Assembly: GCA_963966185.1 (NCBI GenBank)
Contig: CAWZYM010000329.1
Span: 646,001-710,000 of the forward strand
DNA from: Rhabditoides inermis
Lineage: Eukaryota > Nematoda > Chromadorea > Rhabditida > Rhabditidae
Reading direction: 5' to 3'
DNA length: 64,000 nt
The notes under the pieces: model-generated
What the model was told of the DNA's origin: nothing
Databases searched by the model: none
Seen by the model: the letters and a program-made list of their open reading frames with translations, nothing else
Translations under genes and position numbers: made by a program
Shown: positions 47,968-61,549 of the stretch, in pieces
How positions within the stretch are numbered: position 1 is the stretch's first letter
Layout of the letters: each line of letters opens with the position of its first letter

Positions 47968-49734
47968 TCCCACTTGCATACTAATATTTACTATGGTGTC
48001 TGTCTGTCTGTCCTTCCGGAGAGATATCTCTTTTCAAAGTCTACTCTAACTACTCATTTTTTCTAGAAAGTTTCTTCAATACCTGAGAACGCAAAATTCC
48101 AAATATCTCGTCAATAGCGATCTCCTAATCATAGTTATCACCTAATCTCTTAACTATGGAGAAAAATTTCAAAGTATTTCAATTAGAACCAAATTTGGAG
48201 AGTAGGTGAATCGACCTAGAAAAAGTCGATAGCCGCGATACCAGCTGCCTGTGACCTCATCTTCATGCCCAAATAGGCGAATGTACCCAAAATGCACCCA
48301 AAATTCATGATCTTGGATTTCTATAAAAATTGAATAGAAGAAAGATTACGTATGATAGATTATAGAAACTGTTTTCCTTTTTTGAAAAGTCACCAAATAT
48401 CGCGAATATGATCGACTTTTTGTACAGACGAGATAGAGGGTCCAATTTGTAAACTTAAGCTTTTATGGGCAAAAAAGCCCTTCTGTCAAAGTTTAAGATC
48501 GATCGGACTTTGTCTTCATACAGTATTAGACATTTTCTGAGCGCGCGTTACTTGCTGGGGTCGCGCCCACCGGATTGCTCGCTACCAGCCGCCAGGTCAA
48601 CCGATCGATATCGAATAGTTGGCATTCGCAATCACTGACCCATAACCATTCAGTTGTGTCTTTTTTGATAGGAATTTGTCTAAATATAACAAGAATGAAT
48701 TGAGTCAGTGGAAAAAGACAAAATTTCTATCTTCAACGAATAACTTTGACAAAACGAAAAGGTGAAGGTTGAAAGTTAAGTAAAATGTTTCGAGACGTCA
48801 ATAGATAGTGCTTTCTAACGATCAAATCAACCTCAAACTGTTTCAAACCCATTCACACGTGCGCACAACGTGTTAGGGCGCGCCAGCCGGTTTCTTTTCT
48901 CGAAGTCAGTCAATGTAGACGTAATATAGAACTATGTACTGCTTCTTTTCTCAGTTGAAACTAAGTTTTGAGTTTATTACTTGTACGCTTGTACAACTTT
49001 CTCTTGTACAACTGCCTGAAATTCCGCTTTTCGATGCAGTACAGTGTCGAGTGGAAGTGAGGTGAGGTGAGAATCGAGTTCACCTTACATGTCATTTGGC
49101 AAGAACAGGCGGTCAAAGTATATTTTTAGAACGTGAGAAAGTAGACAGTAGGGAGAGAAGACAGTAGAGAAGAGAGTAGTACTTTCTGTTCAAAAAAGTT
49201 TTTACATCTGTCTCTCGAAAGTCGCAGTGACTACTGCAGATGTGAGAATAGAAGAGTAGACAGAAGGTACCATAGTACTGTCTCTAGAAAGTTGTTGTCA
49301 CCGCAGCGGGGACGTGAAAGTATACAAGAGAGAGAATAGGAGAGAGAGAGAGAGAGAATAGGAGAGAGAAAAGAGGAGAGAGAAGGGAGAGTAGACATAA
49401 CTGTCTCTCGAAAGTCGCAGTGATGGTGATTACTGCAGATGTGAGAGTGAGAGTGGAAGAGGTGACGAGAGGTGAAAGTAGACAGAAGAAAACATAGTAA
49501 TGTCTCTAGAAAGTTGTTGTCACAATAGAAGAAAAATATGCAGTAGACAAACAAAAGCATAGTATTAGTATTGTCTCTAGAAAGTTGACAGTAGACAATA
49601 GAGAATATAATATTGTTTCTAGAGAATATAATACTGAGAGAGAAAGAGAAAGAGAGAAAGAGATAGCGAGACAGTGGGAGAGGGAGAAGAGAGAGAGAGA
49701 GAGGAGAGATAGGGGAGAGTAGAACTGTGTCGAG

Positions 49735-49786
<52 letters not shown>

Positions 49787-50101
49787 GGGGGAGGAGGAGA
49801 GAGATAGGATGGAAAGTAGACAGAACAGTATAGAGGAGAAAGAGATGGGGCGGTGTACATCTGTGAAACATAAAATAAGTGAAAAAGAAGTAGAAGAGAT
49901 AGTTAGAAAAGACAAAAAAATTAAGCTACATATACAAAATACAGAACTTGAACACTTCAACTACAACCCTTGCGTGTATGCATCTTCGTAAGAGTCATTA
50001 GAAAGCAATCAACTATCAAACATGCAAGACGAACTATTCTTCTATTTTTCTATTTTTGTATACCTAGTGCGGAGGCGCGCGACAGCGCGCCGGAGCGCTA
50101 G
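47968..50101 (+). mobile_element. Helitron-like unit A3 (2134 bases, subtype II)
   Basis: Close to A2 and A4, with an expanded GA tract (about 49737-49781). It carries a local duplication TTGTACR..CTTGTACAACT near 48985-49015 not seen in its sisters. Confidence 0.8.
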
Positions 50102-51458
50102 TCCCCCTTGCATACTAATATTTACTATGGTGTCTGTCTGTCTGTCCTTCCGGAGAGATATCTCTTTTCAAAGTCTACTCTAACTACTAATTCTTTCTAG
50201 AAAGTTTCTTCAATACCTGAGAACGCAAAATTCCAAATATCTCGTCAATAGCGATCTCCTAATCATTGTTATCACCTAATCTCTTAACTATGGAGAAAAA
50301 TTTCAAAATACTTCATTTAGAACCAAACTTGGAGAGTAGGTGAATCGACCTAGAAAAAGTCGATAGCCGCGATACCAGCTGCCTGTGACCTCATCTTCAT
50401 GCCCAAATAAGCGAATGTACCCAAAATGCACCCAAAATTCATGATCTTCGATTTCTCTAAAAATTGAACGAAGAAAGATTACGTATAATAGATTATGGAA
50501 ACTGGTTTCCTTTTTTGAAAAGTCACCAAATATGGCGAATATGATCGACTTTTCGTACAGACGAGATAGAGGGTCCAATTTGTAAACTTAAGCTTTTATG
50601 GGCAAAAAAGCCTTTCTGTCAAAGTTTCAGATCGATCGGACTTTGTCTTCATACAGTATTAGACATTTTCTGAGCGCGCGTTACTTGCTGGGGTCGCGCC
50701 CACCGGAATGCTCGCTACCAGCCGCCAGGTCAACCGATCGATACCGAATAGTTGGCATTCGCAATCACTGACCCATAACCACTCAGTTGTGTCTTTTTTG
50801 AAAGGAATATGTCTAAATATAACAAGAATGAATTGAGTCAGTGGAAAAAGACAAAAATTTCTATCTTCAACGAATAACTTTGACAAAACGAAACGTTGAA
50901 GGTTGAAAGTTAAGTAAAATGTTTCTAGACGTCAATAGATAGTGTTTTCTAACGATCAAATCAACCTCAAACTGTTTCAAACTCCTTCACACGTGCGCAC
51001 AACGTGTTAGGGCGCGCCAGCCGGCTTCTTTTCTCGAAGTCATTGTAGACGTAACATAGATCTGTGTACTGTATATTTTTTTCAGTTGAAAGTAAGTTTT
51101 GAGTTTGTTACCTGTACTCTTGTACATATTCAGCCTGAAATTCCGCTTTTCGATGCAGTACAGTGTCGAGTGGAAGTGAGGTGAGGTGAGAATCGAGTTC
51201 ACCTTACATGTCATTTGGCAAGCACAGGCGATCAAATTATATTTTCAGAACGTGAGAGAGTAGACAGTACGGAAAGAAGACAGTAGATAAGAGATTAGTA
51301 CTTTCTGTTTAAAAAAGTTTTTACATAACTGTCTCTCGAAAGTCGCAGTGACTGCTGCAGATGTGAGAATAGAAGAGTAGACAGAAGGTACCATAGTACT
51401 GTCTCTAGAAAGTTGTTGTCACCGCAGCGGGGACGTGAAAGTATACAAGAGAGAGAAT

Positions 51459-51509
<51 letters not shown>

Positions 51510-51844
51510 GGAGAGAGAAAAGAGGAGATAAAAGGGAGAGTAGACATAACTGTCTCGAAAGTCGCAGTGATAGTGATTACTGCAGATGTGAGAGTGAGAG
51601 TGGAAGAGGTGACGAGAGGTGAAAGTAGACAGAAGAAAACATAGTAATGTCTCTAGAAAGTTGTTGTCACAGTAAAAGAAAAAGATGCAGTAGACAAACA
51701 AGAGCATAGTATTAGTATTGTCTCTAGAAAGTTGACAGTAGACAATAGAGAATATAATATATAATACTGTTTCTAGAGAATATAATACTGAGATAGAAAG
51801 AGAAAGAGAGAAAGAGATAGCGAGAAAGCGAGACAGTGGGAGAG

Positions 51845-51888
<44 letters not shown>

Positions 51889-51917
51889 AGAGATAGGGGA
51901 GAGTAGAACTGTGTTGA

Positions 51918-51962
<45 letters not shown>

Positions 51963-52278
51963 GGGGGGAGGAGGAGGGAGATAGAATGGAAAGTAGGCAT
52001 AACAGTGTAGAGGAAAAAGAGATGGGGCGGTGTACATCTGTGAAACATAAAATAAGTGAAAAAGAAGTAGGAGAGATAGTTAGAAAAGACAAAAATTCAA
52101 CTACATATACAAAATACATAGAACTTAAACACTTCAACTACAACCCTTGCGTGTATGCATCTTCGCAAGAGTCATTAGAGAGCAAACAACTATCAAACAT
52201 GCAAGACGAACTAATCTTCTATTTTTCTATTGTTGTATACCTAGTGCGGAGGCGCGCGACAGCGCGCCGGAGCGCTAG
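50102..52278 (+). mobile_element. Helitron-like unit A4 (2177 bases, subtype II)
   Basis: The longest A unit. Extra length comes from three GA tracts (about 51455-51507, 51849-51885 and 51922-51952). It ends CTAG directly against the B1 start. Confidence 0.8.
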
Positions 52279-54397
52279 TCGCCCTGGCAGGGCTATATAA
52301 AATTTGCTATGGTGCTTGTATGTTTGTGTTTCACCACTTGTAGCTCAGACACTATTACACCTACACAGCTCACACTCTAAACTTAACATTCTTTCGGTGA
52401 CCGCATGCAATCGTTTCATTTTCACACTCACACCTCTACTTACCGTATGACTTTACTAACAACTTGACATAGCCTGAAAAACTTTTCACCCATATGCTCA
52501 GTCCATGTTTCAAGATCTGGTTCTCATACTGTAAATTTAGACTAAGCACACTATATTCACTTGACACACGTCACTAGAACTCATTCCGATAACTCCTTAT
52601 ATGGGTTTATATAGAATTTCCGAAATTTCAGAAGGACATAACTCAAGACTGAAAAAACATTTTACACTCAAACTACAAACTTGAGATCGACTAATCGCTC
52701 TTAACAGACACACATTCGCATAGGTTCCTATCTCATTTCCTTAAATGGGTTCACTAACAACTCGGTCCACTTCTATGTAAACCTACCTTCAAACTTTATA
52801 TTTTGTCATGCAACTTGCACAGTAACATGAAACATGCATGTTATTTGCAGTTTTACAGTTTCATTTCGAAAAACCAGTTCAAAAAAGTTTTACAGCATTT
52901 TTCATTTTCTGACAGGATCAATCACGTAAGATGCAAAACGCAAAAACCTTGAATATCTTTGTTTGTTTTGAAGACTAAAATTTCAAACTTTAGCTGATGA
53001 TAGAAGAAACTTGGCCGTTCACACCATTTCAATTTCAAATGAAATACTCATTCCGTTTTCAAAATATGAATATTCAAATTTTCGTAGAAATTTTACATTT
53101 TTGATCATAACTTCTTTCGTTTTCAATATTAATTTTTCAAATTTTTATGGTAAATCACTCTCTATAACACAATCAACACAAACACTTATGCTCAACTCTA
53201 TTACTGAAAATAAAAATCATATTTCATGATTCACTAGATCAACTACACTCCCTTACTATCTAAGAGTTGAGACCTGGATTTTGCAGAGTAATTCATAACT
53301 CAAAAACTGATATTTACTGACAAAGATTCAGATTTTTCGCTTCACTTTCACTTTTTCAAAAAACCTTGATTTTCAACAAAATGTGGCTCATTTTTGCAGT
53401 TGAGCATATTGACCGCTGACAGGATCAATCAGGCAAGATGCAAAACATAAAATACAGTAGATCTAAGTTTCAACTTCTTAGAAAAACTATTTTTAATTCT
53501 CTCATTCCTTTCACCAATGACACCTTAGGTCCTGAGTACCAGGTACCGACTCACCTGTAGCCGCTCACCTGTCACCTGAGATAAACTAGCATAAACTTCA
53601 AATTTCACTTTACGACCCTGTAACTTTCGTCTAGATGAGAGTTGACACCTGGGTTTTCTTATTTAATTATCACTACCGTAATACCTTTATTCATAAATTA
53701 TTTCAGATTTGTATTTAATGTTTGAATTTTAATTAATTTCTCAATTTCCGCCTTTTTAATACTCAGAAATGTTATAAAATTTATAACTTTGTTATTTTTT
53801 GAGGTAGAAGGTTCATACTTGGTACAGGTAACAAGTAAATAATTACAATTTTTTAGGTAAACAACTTAGGTAAACAAGTAAACAAAAAAGTAAACAACTC
53901 CAAATCTCCTGATTTTGATATCTAATCGATACTAAACCTTCAGGAGAGTTAAGGTATAGTGTTTACAACTCATGTAAAAGAGTAAACAAAACTGTAAACA
54001 AGTCCAAAACTGGAGATTTTGATATCTTAAGTGTACTAGACTCAATGAAGAGTTTATATCTGATGTTTACATGACAAGTAAACAAGTAAACAAAGTTGTA
54101 AACAACTCCAAAACTAGAGATTTTGATGTCTGATGTGTACTAGAGCTATAGAAGAGTTCAAAGTTAGTGTTAAAAGTCAGGTAAACAAGTAAACAAACAT
54201 GTAAACAACTATAAAACTTGAGATTTCGATCACTGATGTGTACTGGAGCCATAGTAGAGTTCAGATTTGAAGTGTTGATGATTTGACGCGGAGAGGCGAG
54301 CGCGCCGAAGGCGCGCGAGCCTCGAAGCGCAGTGCGGCGGCGAAGCCGCCGCCACTAGCGGGCCGGAGGCGAGCGAAGCGAGCCTCCGGCCCGCTAG
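52279..54397 (+). mobile_element. Helitron-like unit B1 (2119 bases)
   Basis: Starts TCGCCCTGGCAGGGCTATAT, then TTTGCTATGGTGCTTGTATG. The interior is unrelated to A and AT-rich with no genes. GTAAACAA-type repeats lie at about 53865-54220. The 3' end (54290-54397) has three successive GC hairpins, the last being a 16-base stem bounded by CTAG. Confidence 0.8.
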
Positions 54398-56520
54398 TCG
54401 TGTGATAAAATTTGCTATGGTCCTTGTGTGTCTGTGTTTCACAGCATCTAGCGCAGTCACTATTAAACCTACACAGCTCATACTTTAAACTTAACATTCT
54501 TATGTTGACCGCATGCAATCGTTTCATTTTCACGCTCACACCTCTACTTACCGTATGACTTTACTAACAACTTGACATAGCCTGAAAAACTTTTGACCCA
54601 AATGCTCAGTCCATGTTTTAATATGTGGTTCTCATACTGTAAACTTAGGCTTAGCACACTATATTGACTTGACACACGTCACTAGGACTCATTCCGATAA
54701 CTCCTTATATGGGTTTATATAGTATTTCCAAAATTTCAGAAGGACATAACTCAAGACTGAAGAAACATTTCACACTCAAACTACAAACTTAATATCAACT
54801 AATCACTCTCAACAGACACACATTAGCATAGGTTCCTAAATCATTTCCTTAAAAGGGTTCACTAACAACTCGGTCCACTTCTATGTAAACCTACCTTCAA
54901 ACTTCATATTTTGTCATGAAACTTGCACAGTAACAAGAAACATGCATGTTATTCACAGTTTCACAGTTTCATTTTCAAATACCAGTTCAAAAAAGTTTTA
55001 CACCATTTTTCATTTTCTGACAGGATCAATCACGTAAGATGCAAAACGCAAAAACCTTGAATATCTTTGTTAGTTTTGAAGACTAAAATTTCAAACTTCA
55101 GCTGATGATAGAAGACACTTGGCCGTTCACACCATTTCAATTTCAAATAAAAAACGTATTCCGTTTTCAAAATATAAATATTCAAATTTTCGTGAAAATT
55201 TTACATTTTTGATCATAACTTCTTTCGTTTCCAATATTAATTTTTCAATTTCATATGGTAAACTATGTACTTTCTATGACACAATCAACACAAACACGTA
55301 TGCTCAACCTTAATACTGAAAATAAAAATCATATTTCATGATTCACTAGATCAACTACAATCCCTTACTATATAAAAGTTGAGACCTGGATTTTGCACAG
55401 TAATTCATAACTCAAAAACTAATATTTACTGACAAAATTTCAGATTTTTCGCTTCACTCTAGAAGGATTTCACTTTTTCAAAAAAACCTTGATTTTCAAC
55501 AAAATGTGGCTCATTTTTTCAGTTGAGCATATTGACCGCTGACAGGATCAATCAGGCAAGATGCAAAACGTAAAATACAGTAGATCTAAGTTTCAACTTT
55601 TTAGAAAAACTATTTTTTATTCTCTCATTCCTTTCACCAATGACACCTTAGGTCCTGAGTACCTGCCAGATACATACCGTCTCACCTGTCGCCTCTCATC
55701 TGTCACCTGGAATAAATTAGCATAAACTTTAAATTTCACTTTACGACTCCGTAACTTTCGTCTAGATGAGAGTTGACACCTGCATTTTCTTCTTTAATTA
55801 TCACTATCGTAATACCTTTGTTCATGAATTATTTTTATTAAGTGTTTGAATTTTAATTAATTTTTCAATTTCGACTTTTTTAATACTCAGAAATGTTATA
55901 AAATTTATAACTTTGTTATTTTTTGATGTAAAAGACTCATACTTGGTACAGGTAACAAGTAAACAACTACAATTTTTAGGTAAATAACTTAGGTAAACAA
56001 GTAAACAAAAAAGTAAACAACCCAAAATCTCCTGATTTTGATATCTAATCGATACTAAACCTTCAGGAGAGTTAACGTATAGTGTTTACAAGTCAGGTAA
56101 ACAAGTAAACAAAATAGTAAACAACTCAAAAAGTGGAGATTTTGATGTGTGATGTGTACTAGACCCATAGTTCAATTCATATCTTATGTTTACATGATAA
56201 GTAAACAAGTAAACAAAATTGTAAACAACAGATAAATTGGAGATTTTGATGACTAAACTGTACAAGACTCCTGTGACAGTTCAACAGTAAAGTTTACAAG
56301 TCAGGTAAACAATTAAACAAAACGTAAACAACTTCAAAACTTTAGATTTCGATGTCTGATGTGTACTAGACCCATAGGAGAATTCAGATTTGAAGTTTTG
56401 ATGAGTTTACGCGAAGAGGCGAGCGCGCCGAAGGCGCGCGAGCCTCGAAGCGCAGTGCGGCGGCAAAGCCGCCGCCACTAGCGGGCCGGAGGCGAGCGCA
56501 GCGAGCCTCCGGCCCGCTAG
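54398..56520 (+). mobile_element. Helitron-like unit B2 (2123 bases)
   Basis: Clearly homologous to B1 along its length but with a different first 15 bases (TCGTGTGATAAAATTTGCTA). GTAAACAA clusters lie at about 55955-56330. It has the same triple-hairpin 3' end. One extra T separates its CTAG from the next unit. Confidence 0.8.
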
Positions 56521-56521
56521 T

Positions 56522-56554
56522 TCACCCGCCCACTCCCTATAAATTATGCTATGG

Positions 56555-56585
<31 letters not shown>

Positions 56586-57499
56586 GTGTCGTTCCGCAGT
56601 TGTATCTCAAGTTGTAGTGTTCGTTGGGGGTTGAGGTATGGAAATTAGATCTCAGGTGGTGACCGCTCTGCATCGTTTACCTGAGGTCCTGATCTGACCG
56701 TTCCTTATATGGGTTCTCCCTGGAAAATTTGCATATCTAAGAACATAGAATCTGAGAGATGACCAGTTCTATGTAAACTATGGTTAGTTTTTGAGCTACT
56801 GAGATTCCCTTTCAGGGTTAGGGTACTGTAGGGTCGGTGATTTAAGTTTTGATTAATGACCTCATTTGCATAATTCCGAATATGGTAATGTTATATCTCG
56901 GTGAGTTTTGATGCCAAAGAGTCCAAACTTGGTATGTGACCTGGAGGCAAGTCAGCGATGTTGTTGTTTACATGTTTGTCAACAAGTAAACAACTTTGTA
57001 AACAAAAAAAGTTTGTTTTGAAGGTGTCTAAGATGTAGTACACCAAGAGGCGAGTTCAAAAATGTTGTTTACAGATGAAGTAAACAAGTAAACAACTTTG
57101 TAAACAACCTGAAATTGTGTTTTGAAGATGTCAAAAGTTTAATAACATTATTGGTGAGTTCAAAAATGTTGTTTACAGATGTTGTAAACAAGTAAACAAA
57201 GATGTAAACAACCTGAAAACGCGTTTCAAAGATGTGTAACGTGTAGTAGACTTGGAGGCGAGTTCAAAAATGTTGTTTACATGAAGTGTAAACAAGTAAA
57301 CAAAATTGTAAACAACGTTCAATTGTCTTCTTTTTTTGTGTTTTGTGTTGTAATGTACTTTTCAGTTGGATTACAGCTTTGCGGACAGATTTTAGTAAGT
57401 AAATTAGATTTGAGTGATGATTTCAGTTTTGATGTTTGAGTGGTGAGGCCGCCGAAGGCGGCCCTAGCCCGAGCGGCGCGCCAGCGCCGCTCGGGCTAG
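56522..57499 (+). mobile_element. Helitron-like unit C2 (978 bases)
   Basis: Diverged copy of C1 with the same ends and the same order C then A (subtype I). The GTAAACAA cluster is at about 56965-57320. Confidence 0.8.
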
Positions 57500-59153
57500 T
57501 CCCCCTTGCATACTAATATTTACTATGGTGTCTGTCTGTCCTTCTTTCCGGAAGGTTATCTTTCTTCAAAATCAGTATTATCACTTCACTTCTTCTAAAA
57601 AGTTTCTTCAAAAGCCCAGTACGCAAAATTCCAAATATCTCGTCAATAGCGATCTCCTAATCATAGTTATCACCTAATCTCTTAACTATAGGAAAAAATT
57701 TCAAAAAACTTCAATTAGAACCAAATTTGGTGAGTAGGTGAATCGATCTAGAAAAAGTCGATAGCCGCGATACCAGCTGCCTGTGACCTCATCTTCATGC
57801 CCAAATAGGCAAATGTACCCAAAATGCACCCAAAATTCATGATCTTCGATTTCTATAAAAATTGAATGGAAGAAAGATTACGTATACTAGATCATAGAAA
57901 CTGGTTTCCTTTTTCGAAAAGTCACCAAATATGGCGAATATGATCGACTTTTCGTACAGACGAGATAGAGGGTCCAATTTGTAAACTTAAGCTTTTATGG
58001 GCAAAAAAGCCCTTCTGTCAAAGTTTCAGATCGATCGGACTTTGTCTTCATACAGTATTAGACATTTTCTGAGCGCGCGTTACTTGCTGGGGACGCGCCC
58101 ACCGGATTGCTCGCTACCAGCCGCCAGGTCAACCGATCGATATCGAATAGTTGGCATTCGCAATCACTGACCCATATCCACTCAGTTGTGTCTTTTTTGA
58201 TAGGAATATGTCTAAATATAACTATAATGGATTGAGTCAGTTGAAAAAGACAAAATTTCTATCTTCAACGAATAACTTTGACAAAACGAAAAGTTGAAGG
58301 TTGAAAGTTAAGTAAAATGTTTCGAGACGTCAATAGATAGTGCTTTTTAACGATCAAATCAACCTCAAACTGTTTCAAACTCCTTCACACGTGCGCACAA
58401 CGTGTTAGGGCGCGCCAGCCGGCTTCCTTTCTGGAAGTCATTGTAGACGTAATATAGAACTATGTACTGCTTCTTTTTCAGTTGAAACTAAGTTTTGAGT
58501 TCATTACTTGTACTCGTGTACATATTCAGCCTGAAATTCCGCTTTTCGATGCAGTACAGTGTCGAGTGGAAGTGAGGTGAGGTGAGAATCGAGTTCACCT
58601 TACATGTCATTTGGCAAGCACAGGCGGTCAAGTTATATTTTTAGAACGTGAAAGAGTAGACAGTAGGGAGAGAAGACAGTAGAGAAGAGAGTAGTACTTT
58701 CTGTTTGAAAAAAGTTTTTACATACATAACTGTCTCTCGAAAGTCGCAGTGACAACTGCAGATGTGAGAATAGAAGAGTAGACAGATGGTACCATAGTAC
58801 TGTCTCTAGAAAGTTGTTGCCACCGCAGCGGGGACGTGAAAGTATACAAGAGAGAGAATAGGACAGAGAGAGAATAACAGAGAGAAAAGATGAGAGAAAA
58901 GGGAGAGTAGACATAACTGTCTCTCGAAAGTCGCAGTGATAGTGATTACTGCAGATGTGAGAGTGAGAGTGGAAGAGGTCACGAGAGGTGAAAGTAGACA
59001 GAAAAAAACATAGTAATGTCTCTAGAAAGTTGACAGTAGACAATAGATAAAATAATACTGAGAGAGAAAGAGAAAGAGAGAAAAAGATAGCGAGACAGTG
59101 GGAGAGAAAGAAGAGAGAAGGAGGAGAGATAGGGGAGAGTAGAACTGTGTCGA

Positions 59154-59202
<49 letters not shown>

Positions 59203-59518
59203 GGGGAGGAGGAGGGATATACGATGGAAAGTAGACAGAACGGTGTAGAGGAGAAAGAGATGGGGCGTTGCACATCTGTGAAACATAAAATGAGTGAAAA
59301 AGAAGTAGGATAAATAGTTAGGAAAGACAAAAATTAAGACACATATGCAAAATACATAGAACTTGAACACTTCAACTACAACCCTTGCTTGCGTGTATGT
59401 ATCTTTGCAAGAGTCATTAGAGCAATCAACTATCAAACAAACAAGATGAACTATTCTTCTATTTCTCTATTTTTGTATACCTAGTGCGAAGGCGCGCGAC
59501 AGCGCGCCGGAGCGCTAG
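57500..59518 (+). mobile_element. Helitron-like unit A5 (2019 bases, subtype I)
   Basis: Nearly identical to A1. The visible difference is the GA tract length (about 59157-59199). Confidence 0.8.
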
Positions 59519-61172
59519 TCCCCCTTGCATACTAATATTTACTATGGTGTCTGTCTGTCCTTCTTTCCGGAAGGTTATCTTTCTTCAAAATCAGTATTAT
59601 CACTTCACTTCTTCTAAAAAGTTTCTTCAAAAGCCCAGTACGCAAAATTCCAAATATCTCGTCAATAGCGATCTCCTAATCATAGTTATCACCTAATCTC
59701 TTAACTATAGGAAAAAATTTCAAAAAACTTCAAATAGAACCAAATTTGGTGAGTAGGTGAATCGATCTAGAAAAAGTCGATAGCCGCGATACCAGCTGCC
59801 TGTGACCTCATCTTCATGCCCAAATAGGCAAATGTACCCAAAATGCACCCAAAATTCATGATCTTCGATTTCTATAAAAATTGAATGGAAGAAAGATTAC
59901 GTATACTAGATCATAGAAACTGGTTTCCTTTTTCGAAAAGTCACCAAATATGGCGAATATGATCGACTTTTCGTACAGACGAGATAGAGGGTCCAATTTG
60001 TAAACTTAAGCTTTTATGGGCAAAAAAGCCCTTCTGTCAAAGTTTCAGATCGATCGGACTTTGTCTTCATACAGTATTAGACATTTTCTGAGCGCGCGTT
60101 ACTTGCTGGGGACGCGCCCACCGGATTGCTCGCTACCAGCCGCCAGGTCAACCGATCGATATCGAATAGTTGGCATTCGCAATCACTGACCCATATCCAC
60201 TCAGTTGTGTCTTTTTTGATAGGAATATGTCTAAATATAACTATAATGGATTGAGTCAGTTGAAAAAGACAAAATTTCTATCTTCAACGAATAACTTTGA
60301 CAAAACGAAAAGTTGAAGGTTGAAAGTTAAGTAAAATGTTTCGAGACGTCAATAGATAGTGCTTTTTAACGATCAAATCAACCTCAAACTGTTTCAAACT
60401 CCTTCACACGTGCGCACAACGTGTTAGGGCGCGCCAGCCGGCTTCCTTTCTGGAAGTCATTGTAGACGTAATATAGAACTATGTACTGCTTCTTTTTCAG
60501 TTGAAACTAAGTTTTGAGTTCATTACTTGTACTCGTGTACATATTCAGCCTGAAATTCCGCTTTTCGATGCAGTACAGTGTCGAGTGGAAGTGAGGTGAG
60601 GTGAGAATCGAGTTCACCTTACATGTCATTTGGCAAGCACAGGCGGTCAAGTTATATTTTTAGAACGTGAAAGAGTAGACAGTAGGGAGAGAAGACAGTA
60701 GAGAAGAGAGTAGTACTTTCTGTTTGAAAAAAGTTTTTACATACATAACTGTCTCTCGAAAGTCGCAGTGACAACTGCAGATGTGAGAATAGAAGAGTAG
60801 ACAGATGGTACCATAGTACTGTCTCTAGAAAGTTGTTGCCACCGCAGCGGGGACGTGAAAGTATACAAGAGAGAGAATAGGACAGAGAGAGAATAACAGA
60901 GAGAAAAGATGAGAGAAAAGGGAGAGTAGACATAACTGTCTCTCGAAAGTCGCAGTGATAGTGATTACTGCAGATGTGAGAGTGAGAGTGGAAGAGGTCA
61001 CGAGAGGTGAAAGTAGACAGAAAAAAACATAGTAATGTCTCTAGAAAGTTGACAGTAGACAATAGATAAAATAATACTGAGAGAGAAAGAGAAAGAGAGA
61101 AAAAGATAGCGAGACAGTGGGAGAGAAAGAAGAGAGAAGGAGGAGAGATAGGGGAGAGTAGAACTGTGTCGA

Positions 61173-61233
<61 letters not shown>

Positions 61234-61549
61234 GGGGAGGAGGAGGGATATACGATGGAAAGTAGACAGAACGGTGTAGAGGAGAAAGAGATGGGGCGTT
61301 GCACATCTGTGAAACATAAAATGAGTGAAAAAGAAGTAGGATAAATAGTTAGGAAAGACAAAAATTAAGACACATATGCAAAATACATAGAACTTGAACA
61401 CTTCAACTACAACCCTTGCTTGCGTGTATGTATCTTTGCAAGAGTCATTAGAGCAATCAACTATCAAACAAACAAGATGAACTATTCTTCTATTTCTCTA
61501 TTTTTGTATACCTAGTGCGAAGGCGCGCGACAGCGCGCCGGAGCGCTAG
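59519..61549 (+). mobile_element. Helitron-like unit A6 (2031 bases, subtype I)
   Basis: Nearly identical to A5. It has CAAATAG instead of CAATTAG near 59730 and a longer GA tract (about 61176-61230). Confidence 0.8.
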
